From: a candidate division Zixibacteria bacterium DG_27
Lineage (GTDB): Bacteria; Zixibacteria; MSB-5A5; DG-27
Reading direction: 5' to 3'
Length of the DNA: 6,518 bases
Assembly (NCBI GenBank): GCA_001302725.1
Contig: LIZU01000073.1
Coordinates: forward strand, 1 to 6,518
Shown: piece after piece, positions 1-5,830 of the stretch
How the letters are laid out: each line of letters begins with the position of its first letter
Numbering within the stretch: position 1 is the stretch's first letter
Notes under the pieces: model-generated
What the model was told of the DNA's origin: nothing
Seen by the model: only the letters and a program-made list of their open reading frames with translations
Databases searched by the model: none
Translations under genes and position numbers: made by a program

Positions 1-399
1 GTTGTTCTCGTAAAACTCCCGCACCTCGGAGGTATCGACCCGGGATCTGGCCTTGAGTTCTTCCTCCACAAAGGCCGAGGCCACCAGCTGCTTGGTGATC
101 TGCCTCAGCCGAGCCTGTATCTTGGGGTCGGAGTCGAACTTCGACGCCACTGCTTCCTGATATAGAAGCTCATTTTTGATCCACTCCTCGGCGTACTCCT
201 TTTTCTCGTAGTCGGAGACGTAATCCCGGTATTCTGTGGGAATCTGGTCTTCGATCTCCTCTAAGGTGAGCTTTTCGCCGTTGACCTCGGCGATGACCCT
301 GCCCTCGCTGTAAGGATCCACTTCCCCTTCACAACCCAGAAAAGAAAGGGTGGCCAGCAGAATCGCAGCTTGGAGTAAGAGTGAAGGCTTAAACTGCAT
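1..399 (-). CDS. SurA-like peptidyl-prolyl isomerase/chaperone lipoprotein, N-terminal part (runs off left edge)
   Basis: Reading leftward from an ATG at 397-399, an open frame of 133 codons reaches the window edge without a stop. Residues 1-22 form a lipoprotein signal: Lys4, a hydrophobic core, then a lipobox ending S-F-L-G-Cys23. The +2 residue is Glu, not Asp, so by the E. coli rule it would go to the outer membrane. Next comes VIAEVNGEKLTLEEIEDQIP, typical of the SurA N-terminal chaperone domain, then a charged helical region; the visible part ends EVREFYENN, the segment that usually leads into a PpiC domain. That domain would lie outside the window, so isomerase activity is inferred. 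A TGAGG site (revcomp of about 407-411) supports the start. The gene begins 14 nt after the stop of the other PPIase gene, so the two are very likely co-transcribed. Likely role: a periplasmic folding factor for envelope proteins. Confidence 0.8.
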   Translation of the reverse strand, partial: MQFKPSLLLQAAILLATLSFLGCEGEVDPYSEGRVIAEVNGEKLTLEEIEDQIPTEYRDYVSDYEKKEYAEEWIKNELLYQEAVASKFDSDPKIQARLRQITKQLVASAFVEEELKARSRVDTSEVREFYENN

Positions 400-413
400 C
401 TCTATTTCCTCAC

Positions 414-2108
414 TTAACCCTGTTCGATTGAAATCTCGGCGTATTTCTTTCTGTCAATGGTTTTCTCCAAAGCCTCCTGGTCGATGGTTATCGGGAACTG
501 TTCCCTCAGGGGATTAATGTAGCTATCGTAGGCTTCCCGTTTCTTCTTGCTGACTAAAACCCTCTGGATTTCAGCTTTCGCCTCCTCGTATGGTTTTGTC
601 CCCTCTTTCTTGACCCCCTCCAGCTTGATCACCGACCAGTTCCCACCCACCAGAATCGGCTGGCTGGTGTCACCGACCTTCATGTTTGAGGCCGCCTGAT
701 AAAGTCCCGGATACTGATAGCTTTTCAGGTACCCCATATCCCCCCCCTTCTCTTTCAGGTGAGTCCTCAAGGTGTTCTCCCGGGCCAACCTGGCGAAATC
801 CTCACCCCACTGCAGCCGTTGGATGAGGTCTTTGGCCTCCGCCTCGGTTTCGACGCTGATCTCCCGGAGGTGATATTCTGCCGGCATCCGGAACCTACCC
901 TTGTTCTCCTGATAATACTCCTTGAATTCCTCCTCCGAGACGGTTATGTCCTTCTCCAGCACCTCGGTTCTGAATCTCTGAGCCATGAGGTCCTCTTTGA
1001 GACCTCGCAGCCTCATCTGGAACTCTTCGCTCGTCTCGATCCGTTGCCCTTCAGCCTGTGCCAAAAGGAGGTCTCGCCGCAGATACTTCTCCAGGACATC
1101 CTGGAGGATTCCAGTGTCGTCCCAGTCGGGATAATCCATGGGGGCCAGCCGATCCAAGAATCCCAGGAAATCTTTCAAGGTCCACTCCCCTAACGAGTAT
1201 GAGAGAACCGGAGTTTCGAGTTCCTGGTCGGTGAAGATCCTTTCGCTCCTCTCTCTCACCTGCAGAGACTCCGGGGCAGATTGGTACTTCTCCCAGAAAT
1301 CCTTCTGCAGAACCGGCTGCGGGGTGAAGTTGGCGTTCTCCTTAAGCCGCTCTAAGAAACTGGCGGAGAGCTCTCCCTGTTTCAGTGACTCCAGCTTTTG
1401 CTTCAGACTGCCCTTGACTTGCTCATAAGGCTCCTGTTCAACCGGACGACGGTCATCCAGCTTGATCAGGTGCCAACCGTATTGAGTCTTGATCGGTTTG
1501 GAGATCTGCCCTATCTTTAGTTTGAAGGCGGCCTCCTGGAAGCCCGGAATCATACTTCCCCAGCGGAAATAGCCCAGCTCCCCCCCCATGGCGCTGGTGG
1601 GATCCAGAGAACGGGCCTCCGCCAACACCGCGAAATCCTCCCCCTCCATGAGCCTCTGGTGGAGGCTGTCCACAACCGTCTCAGATTTCACCAGGATGTG
1701 TCGGATCTTGATCTCCTCTCCCTGCTTTTTGTAGAAATCCTTCAGTTCGGCTTCATTCACCTGGGATTTGGAGGTGACCTCTTTCTCGTACAGAAGCTGC
1801 AAGAGGATATTGGGCTTCTGCTCTTCCAACTTCGAGAGGATCTCCTCATCGGCGTCGAAGCCCCGCTCGTAGGCGCCTTTGAGCAAGAGCTTCTGCTCCG
1901 CCATGCCCTCCAGCAGCCTCCTTTTACGCTCCAGCTCGTCGGCGAAGCTCGAGAATCTGGTGGGCTGTTGCTTCATCTTTATCTCCAGCTCCGAGGCGGT
2001 GATAACCTCCTCCCCGACGGTGGCCAAGGCCATCTCTCTTTTGGCGCAAGAGAGGAAAGCACAAAAGACTGCCAAGAGTAGAACAAAAACTAAGAAGAGA
2101 TTTCGCAT
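414..2108 (-). CDS. Lipoprotein peptidyl-prolyl cis-trans isomerase with two parvulin (PpiC) domains, SurA-like
   Basis: A 564-residue protein starting at the ATG at 2106-2108. An in-frame ATG eight codons upstream is less likely, because AAGGAG (revcomp of 2115-2120) sits 6 nt before the chosen start and the signal peptide then begins MRNLFLVF. The lipobox is A-F-L-S-Cys21 with Ala at +2, suggesting an outer-membrane lipoprotein facing the periplasm. Residues about 28-120 are SurA-N-like (VGEEVITASELE). PpiC domain 1 (about 133-222) has RHILV, GGELGYF, MIPGF and YGWHLIKL, and keeps the expected His137, Met186, Phe190 and His213. Residues about 225-405 are a helical linker. PpiC domain 2 (about 408-500) keeps the fold (GGDMGYL, VGDTSQPI) but has Glu416, Gln465, Leu469 and Ser492 at those four places, so it is probably not catalytic. 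The layout recalls SurA, which also has one active and one inactive parvulin domain. Likely role: chaperone for exported or outer-membrane proteins. It is the first gene of the pair with the downstream lipoprotein. Confidence 0.9.
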   Translation of the reverse strand: MRNLFLVFVLLLAVFCAFLSCAKREMALATVGEEVITASELEIKMKQQPTRFSSFADELERKRRLLEGMAEQKLLLKGAYERGFDADEEILSKLEEQKPNILLQLLYEKEVTSKSQVNEAELKDFYKKQGEEIKIRHILVKSETVVDSLHQRLMEGEDFAVLAEARSLDPTSAMGGELGYFRWGSMIPGFQEAAFKLKIGQISKPIKTQYGWHLIKLDDRRPVEQEPYEQVKGSLKQKLESLKQGELSASFLERLKENANFTPQPVLQKDFWEKYQSAPESLQVRERSERIFTDQELETPVLSYSLGEWTLKDFLGFLDRLAPMDYPDWDDTGILQDVLEKYLRRDLLLAQAEGQRIETSEEFQMRLRGLKEDLMAQRFRTEVLEKDITVSEEEFKEYYQENKGRFRMPAEYHLREISVETEAEAKDLIQRLQWGEDFARLARENTLRTHLKEKGGDMGYLKSYQYPGLYQAASNMKVGDTSQPILVGGNWSVIKLEGVKKEGTKPYEEAKAEIQRVLVSKKKREAYDSYINPLREQFPITIDQEALEKTIDRKKYAEISIEQG

Positions 2109-2137
2109 GGGATACTCCTTCCCGGATAACAATTCAA

Positions 2138-2172
2138 ACTATCTAATATATGTCCAGACCACCTCGAATCAA
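2138..2172 (-). promoter_or_regulatory. Candidate sigma70-type promoter for the PPIase lipoprotein pair
   Basis: On the minus strand TTGATT (revcomp of 2167-2172, 4/6 match to the -35 consensus) is followed after 16 nt by TATATT (revcomp of 2145-2150, 5/6 match to the -10). The predicted transcription start is near 2138, giving a leader of about 30 nt that contains the AAGGAG ribosome site. Position, spacing and match all fit, but this is pattern recognition only. Confidence 0.5.
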
Positions 2173-2221
2173 GTCTTTTTTAGACCTGTTCTTGGGAGAT
2201 TAGTTAAACGACGCCATCTTT

Positions 2222-2237
2222 TGTGCTCTTCCGATCT
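2222..2237 (+). other. Sequencing-adapter remnant (exact match to 3' end of Illumina TruSeq adapter)
   Basis: The 16 bases TGTGCTCTTCCGATCT are identical to the 3' end of the Illumina TruSeq read-2 adapter; on the minus strand this reads AGATCGGAAGAGCACA, the usual adapter-trimming sequence. The match stops on its left, where the true adapter would continue upstream with ACG and the window has CTT. That is what an untrimmed read end absorbed into an assembly would look like. A chance 16-mer match in a window this size is very unlikely. The sequence on either side may therefore not be contiguous in the genome. Confidence 0.8.
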
Positions 2238-2370
2238 GCAGGGGCCGACAACGATTCGCTCGCTTCATTCTGGCAGCTTCTGCCCTGGGGGTGGATAGGA
2301 CATCCTTTCCGCATTCCTGATTTCACGACTCTTTCAACGGCGTCTGGTTTGGCTTTGTGAGGATAATCAC

Positions 2371-2399
2371 TTGACCAACACCCTGGCGAAACTTACATT
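2371..2399 (+). promoter_or_regulatory. Candidate sigma70-type promoter directly before plsY
   Basis: TTGACC at 2371-2376 (5/6 match to the -35 consensus) is followed after exactly 17 nt by TACATT at 2394-2399 (4/6 match to the -10). Transcription would start about 7 nt downstream, at or next to the G of the plsY GTG codon at 2406, so the message would have little or no leader. No other feature competes for this stretch. Confidence 0.5.
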
Positions 2400-2405
2400 C
2401 AAGGG

Positions 2406-3035
2406 GTGCTGTCGCTTGTCCCCATAATTACACTTTCTTACCTTGTCGGTTCCATCCCCACGGCCCTGTTGATGGGAAGAATCTTGAAAGGGGTTGACGT
2501 TCGCAACTTCGGGAGCGGCAACGTTGGGGCCGCTAATACCTTCAGAGTTCTGGGCGCTGTTCCGGCCGTCGTCTGTCTTCTGCTGGACGCCGGAAAGGGG
2601 GTCTTGGCGGTGTTGGTTATTGCAGTGATTTTCTCCCACGCCTCCCCTCTTTCCTTGACCACGACGAAAATCCTGGGAGGGGCGGTGGCGATACTAGGAC
2701 ACGTTTTCCCGGTCTGGATAGGATTCAAAGGTGGTAAAGGTGTTGGCACCGGCGCCGGGGTGCTTTTCTCCTTGCTCCCGCTTGAGGCCGCCGGCGCCTG
2801 CCTCCTCTTCGTTGTTGTGGTGGCCCTCACCCGTTATATCTCCTTAGGCTCGATGTTAGCGGTTATATTTATGGCGGCGGCGATTTTAGTCGAGAAATTC
2901 GGCTTCGGACTGAAGGTGCCAACGGAGTTCGTTTACCTGACAATAGTCCTCTGTCTCCTGATACTGCTCACCCATCGCTCCAATATCAGAAGGCTCCTAG
3001 AAGGAACTGAGGGGAAGTTGGGAGGAAAGGGGTAA
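2406..3035 (+). CDS. plsY: Acyl-phosphate:glycerol-3-phosphate acyltransferase PlsY
   Basis: This integral inner-membrane enzyme transfers an acyl group from acyl-phosphate to sn-glycerol 3-phosphate, giving lysophosphatidic acid, the first committed step of phospholipid synthesis. At 209 residues it is a normal length. The three PlsY signature blocks are present: GSGNVGAANTFRVLG (36-50), GHVFPVWIGFKGGKGVGT (98-115, glycine-rich, likely phosphate-binding) and the C-terminal HRSNIRRL (190-197); RYISLGS (143-149) is also conserved. The rest is strongly hydrophobic, consistent with a multi-pass protein. The start is a GTG: the frame is closed by a TAA at 2364-2366, no ATG precedes the first membrane segment, and the first in-frame ATG falls too late, inside that segment. 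No proper Shine-Dalgarno site is present; AAGGGG overlaps the start codon itself. GpsA, which makes its substrate, is encoded two genes downstream. Pyk follows after 16 nt. Confidence 0.95.
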   Translation: MLSLVPIITLSYLVGSIPTALLMGRILKGVDVRNFGSGNVGAANTFRVLGAVPAVVCLLLDAGKGVLAVLVIAVIFSHASPLSLTTTKILGGAVAILGHVFPVWIGFKGGKGVGTGAGVLFSLLPLEAAGACLLFVVVVALTRYISLGSMLAVIFMAAAILVEKFGFGLKVPTEFVYLTIVLCLLILLTHRSNIRRLLEGTEGKLGGKG

Positions 3036-3051
3036 CGTCTAAGGAGAGTGT

Positions 3052-4485
3052 ATGTCATCACCTGACAACTGGAATCGCACCAAGATCGTCTGTACCATCG
3101 GACCTTCCAGCCGTCCTTCTGAGATAATGCAGAGATTGATTCAAGCCGGCATGGACGTGGCGCGTTTGAACTTCTCCCACGGGACCCCGAAAGAGCACCT
3201 GCGAGACTTCAGAGAGATAAGAAAGAGCGCCAGGAGGCTGGGTCGAATTATCGGCATACTTCAGGACCTGCCGGGGCCGAAAATCCGCACCGGCAGGCTT
3301 CCAAACCGGGAGGTGGAGCTGACTGCCGGCAAAAAATTCTCTCTCTCAACCAGAAGGGCGATGGGGGATAACAGTAGAGTTCAAGTGAACTACAAGGGTT
3401 TGCCCAACGACGTCAAGAAAGGCACCGGAATCTTTTTGAGCGACGGCAACCTGGAGCTGAAGGTGGAGAAGACCACTCCCACCGAAGTGCACTGCCAGGT
3501 GGTAGCCGGAGGGATCTTAAAGGAGCATCAGGGGGTGAACGTTCCCGGGGTGCGGTTGAATGTGGACGCCTTCACCCCGCTGGATAGGCAGTATCTGCTT
3601 TTGGGGCTGAAAGCGGGATTCGATTTCGTCGCGCTCTCGTTCGTCCGGGAGGCAGCCGACGTGAAAAGGGTGAGAAGACTCACAGACACTCAGGGCAGAG
3701 AGGTTTTTATCATCGCCAAGATCGAAAAGCATGAAGCCCTGGACAATCTGGATCAGATCATCGAGGTTTCAGATGGAGCGATGGTGGCCCGTGGGGATCT
3801 GGGGATCGAGATCCCCTTAGCCGAAGTCCCCGCCGCCCAAAAACTGATCATCGACAGATGTAACCGAGTGGGGAAACCAGTTATTACCGCCACCCAGATG
3901 TTGGAGTCGATGGTCGAACATCCTCGTCCCACCAGAGCAGAGGTGACCGACATCGCCAATGCCATCTTAGAGGGGAGCGATGCGTTGATGCTCTCAGCCG
4001 AGACCGCCTGCGGGAGCTATCCGGTAGAGGCAGTGAGAGTCTTAAATGAAGTCGCAGGCGCCACCGAGCGAAAACCAAGGCAACATCAGATTCCGAGCGA
4101 AGAAGCCAGATCGCTGCACCACCAGATCGCTGACAACTTAAGCCTTTTCGCCTGCGTGATGGCTTCCAATCTGGGAGCGAAAGTAATTGCCGCTCCCACC
4201 AGAACCGGCAGGACTGCCAGGCTGGTGAGCCGTTTTCGTCCTCACGCCCCGATTGTGGCTTTGAGTTCCAACGAGCTGATTCAAAGGGAACTTTCCTTGT
4301 CCTTCGGAGTAATCCCCCTGAAGATAAGAAAAGGCCTGTCGTTCGACCGGCTGCTTGAGGAGACGAAGAGCATCCTCAGAGAAAACGGTCTGGTAGAAGA
4401 GGGGGACCGAGTTGTTTTTCTGGCAGGCTCCCCCCACAGCGAAGCCGGACAGACGAATTTGATGCTGGTGGAGGAGATGAGGTAA
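3052..4485 (+). CDS. pyk: Pyruvate kinase, probably K+-independent type
   Basis: Cytoplasmic glycolytic enzyme converting phosphoenolpyruvate and ADP to pyruvate and ATP. It is full length at 477 residues. The order is: N-terminal TKIVCTIGPSS (10-20); ARLNFSHG (37-44, with substrate/K+-site residues Arg38, Asn40 and Ser42); DLPGPKIRTG (72-81); a B domain (about 82-175); the active-site block IIAKIEK (220-226, catalytic Lys223 and metal ligand Glu225); VARGDLGIEIP (245-255, metal ligand Asp249); ITATQMLESM (278-287); and SDALMLSAETACGSYP (309-324). The C-terminal allosteric-type domain (about 355-477) has TRTGRTARLVSRFRP and ends with the usual G-x-TN motif. Lys77, at the place of Glu117 in rabbit muscle enzyme, with Leu73 at the Thr113 place, marks the K+-independent class, as in E. 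coli PykA. AAGGAG at 3041-3046, 5 nt before the ATG, is the best ribosome site on the plus strand. The gene lies between plsY and gpsA. Confidence 0.97.
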   Translation: MSSPDNWNRTKIVCTIGPSSRPSEIMQRLIQAGMDVARLNFSHGTPKEHLRDFREIRKSARRLGRIIGILQDLPGPKIRTGRLPNREVELTAGKKFSLSTRRAMGDNSRVQVNYKGLPNDVKKGTGIFLSDGNLELKVEKTTPTEVHCQVVAGGILKEHQGVNVPGVRLNVDAFTPLDRQYLLLGLKAGFDFVALSFVREAADVKRVRRLTDTQGREVFIIAKIEKHEALDNLDQIIEVSDGAMVARGDLGIEIPLAEVPAAQKLIIDRCNRVGKPVITATQMLESMVEHPRPTRAEVTDIANAILEGSDALMLSAETACGSYPVEAVRVLNEVAGATERKPRQHQIPSEEARSLHHQIADNLSLFACVMASNLGAKVIAAPTRTGRTARLVSRFRPHAPIVALSSNELIQRELSLSFGVIPLKIRKGLSFDRLLEETKSILRENGLVEEGDRVVFLAGSPHSEAGQTNLMLVEEMR

Positions 4486-4529
4486 AGATGGAAGAGGCGA
4501 ACTTCGTATATGAATTGTTGGTTTGAGAC

Positions 4530-4557
4530 TTGTTTTTTGAGCCCACGTCATTAAATT
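4530..4557 (+). promoter_or_regulatory. Weak candidate promoter between pyk and gpsA
   Basis: The 80-nt gap between pyk and gpsA is AT-richer than the genes around it. TTGTTT (4530-4535, 3/6) and TAAATT (4552-4557, 4/6) lie 16 nt apart and would start transcription only one or two bases before the gpsA ATG. The match is poor and could be chance. A direct repeat TTTGAG (4522-4527 and 4535-4540) is also present. No terminator hairpin is visible in the gap. Confidence 0.22.
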
Positions 4558-4565
4558 AGTCGATT

Positions 4566-5573
4566 ATGGCCAGGATCGCGGTATTGGGAGCGGGGAGCTG
4601 GGGGGTCGCCACCTCGGTTTTGCTTACATCCAACGGGCATGAGGTGGTTCTGTGGGAGTTCGACGAAAAAGAAGCCCGGAAGCTCAACTCCCTTCGCGAG
4701 CACCCGACTAAGCTGCCGGGAGTGAAAATCCCCGCGGAGGTGAAAATCACCAGCGACCTGAACGCAGTTCTGCAGGGGAAAGACTTACTGGCACTGCCAT
4801 TGCCCTCCCACACTATGAGAGAAGTCTCCAGGAAGATCGCCGGTCTTTTGGATGGAGAGCCAATCATCTTAAGCCTCTCCAAAGGATTGGAGGTGAAAAG
4901 CCTCAAGAGGATGTCGGAGGTCATGGCAGAGGAACTCCCCAAGGAATACCATCGCAAACTAGCGGTCCTCTCCGGTCCCAGCCATGCCGAGGAGGTTGCT
5001 CGTCGACTGCCGACAACGATCACGGTAGCCTCCGATAACGAGGAGGTTGCCGAAGAGGTTCAGAGGATTTTCATGAACGACTACTTCCGGGTTTACACCC
5101 ACGACGATGTTGTCGGGGTGGAGTTGGCCGGCTCGCTGAAGAATGTGATCGCCATCGCGGCCGGAGTCTGCGATGGTCTTGGATTCGGGGACAACACCAA
5201 GGGTGCTATTCTGGCCCGGGGCCTGGCAGAAATTGCCCGCCTGGGGGTCAAACTCGGAGCCGACTACAGGACCTTTTCCGGCCTGGCGGGGATGGGGGAT
5301 TTAGTCACGACCGCAATGAGCAGATACTCCCGCAACCGCCACCTGGGAGAAGAGATCGGGCGCGGGAAATCCTTAGATAGGGTCCTCTCCGAGATGACCA
5401 TGGTCGCCGAGGGGGTGAAAACCACCCAGTCCGCCTATGCCCTGGCGCGAAAGCACCGCGTGGAGATGCCGATAACAGAGCAGGTATACCTGATGCTCTT
5501 CGAAGGAAAAAACCCAAGACTGGCAGCCGAGGAGCTGATGCTGCGCGAGCCGAAATCGGAAATGTGGATTTGA
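4566..5573 (+). CDS. gpsA: Glycerol-3-phosphate dehydrogenase [NAD(P)+], GpsA
   Basis: Cytoplasmic enzyme that reduces dihydroxyacetone phosphate to sn-glycerol 3-phosphate, the backbone for phospholipids and the substrate of PlsY. It is full length at 335 residues. The N-terminal Rossmann fold has GAGSWG (8-13, the G-x-G-x-x-G nucleotide loop). SLSKGLE (103-109) and SGPSHAEEVA (136-145) are GpsA signatures with conserved Lys106. The C-terminal helical domain has ELAGSLKNVIAIAAG (186-200) with catalytic Lys192, GLAGMGDL (239-246), SRN (255-257) and VAEGV (280-284). The tail LMLREPKSE matches the usual GpsA ending. The ATG start places the Rossmann strand at residue 3, as expected, but no Shine-Dalgarno site precedes it (TTAAATTAGTCGATT). 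It lies 80 nt after pyk, the widest gap in this gene group. The xseB ATG follows its stop after 4 nt. Confidence 0.97.
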   Translation: MARIAVLGAGSWGVATSVLLTSNGHEVVLWEFDEKEARKLNSLREHPTKLPGVKIPAEVKITSDLNAVLQGKDLLALPLPSHTMREVSRKIAGLLDGEPIILSLSKGLEVKSLKRMSEVMAEELPKEYHRKLAVLSGPSHAEEVARRLPTTITVASDNEEVAEEVQRIFMNDYFRVYTHDDVVGVELAGSLKNVIAIAAGVCDGLGFGDNTKGAILARGLAEIARLGVKLGADYRTFSGLAGMGDLVTTAMSRYSRNRHLGEEIGRGKSLDRVLSEMTMVAEGVKTTQSAYALARKHRVEMPITEQVYLMLFEGKNPRLAAEELMLREPKSEMWI

Positions 5574-5577
5574 CCCC

Positions 5578-5817
5578 ATGGCCAAGACGCAAAGATTCGA
5601 GGAAGCCCTGTCCCGTCTGGAGGAAATTGTTGACAAACTGCAATCCCAAGACTTATTATTGGAGGAGTCATTGAAGCTTTTCGAGGAGGGACTGAAGCTC
5701 TCCCGCTTCTGCCACGATAAGCTTCAGGAGGCGGAAAAGAGAGTCAAGAGACTGGTCAAAGGCGAGAAGGGAGAATTTCACCTGAAGCTCTTCGAAGATG
5801 ATGAGACCGAAAGTTAA
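5578..5817 (+). CDS. xseB: Exodeoxyribonuclease VII small subunit XseB
   Basis: The small subunit of exonuclease VII binds the large subunit XseA, which carries the nuclease activity; the complex degrades single-stranded DNA in DNA repair and recombination. The 79-residue length is typical. The family pattern is plain: FEEALSRLEEIVDKL (7-21), LLLEESLKLFEEGLKLSRFC (26-45) and LQEAEKRVKRL (49-59), two helices that pair as a coiled coil. The C-terminal tail is acidic. The ATG lies 4 nt after the gpsA stop and has no clear Shine-Dalgarno site, so translation is probably coupled to gpsA. XseA is not in this window. XseB just upstream of isoprenoid genes is a common bacterial arrangement, often with ispA between it and dxs; here ispA is absent and dxs follows after 13 nt. 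Confidence 0.95.
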   Translation: MAKTQRFEEALSRLEEIVDKLQSQDLLLEESLKLFEEGLKLSRFCHDKLQEAEKRVKRLVKGEKGEFHLKLFEDDETES

Positions 5818-5830
5818 ACCCAACCAGAAA

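Noticed and set aside
759..1193. Long open frames on the plus strand inside 414-2132, and on the minus strand opposite plsY, pyk, gpsA and dxs
   Set aside because: They lie antisense to genes with clear family motifs, and their translations show no recognisable domains. They are shadows of the real coding frames.
2123..2136. CGGATAACAATTC, identical to the core of the E. coli lac operator
   Set aside because: It lies in the AT-rich leader of the PPIase gene with no LacI, no sugar genes and no second half-site (the TTGTGAG arm is missing). The flanks do not match cloning vectors, so I take it as chance, though an adapter remnant lies nearby.
2171..2187. Inverted repeat around a T-run (AAGTCTTTTTTAGACCT)
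   Set aside because: The stem is only about 4-5 bp with a mismatch and overlaps the predicted -35 of the minus-strand promoter; too weak to call an operator or terminator.
2272..2284. Perfect 5-bp hairpin GGCAG-CTT-CTGCC
   Set aside because: The stem is short and no T-tract follows on either strand, so it is not a credible terminator; such hairpins occur by chance.
4486..4565. Possible terminator after pyk (T-run at 4533-4538)
   Set aside because: No stable stem precedes the T-run; only short direct repeats are present.
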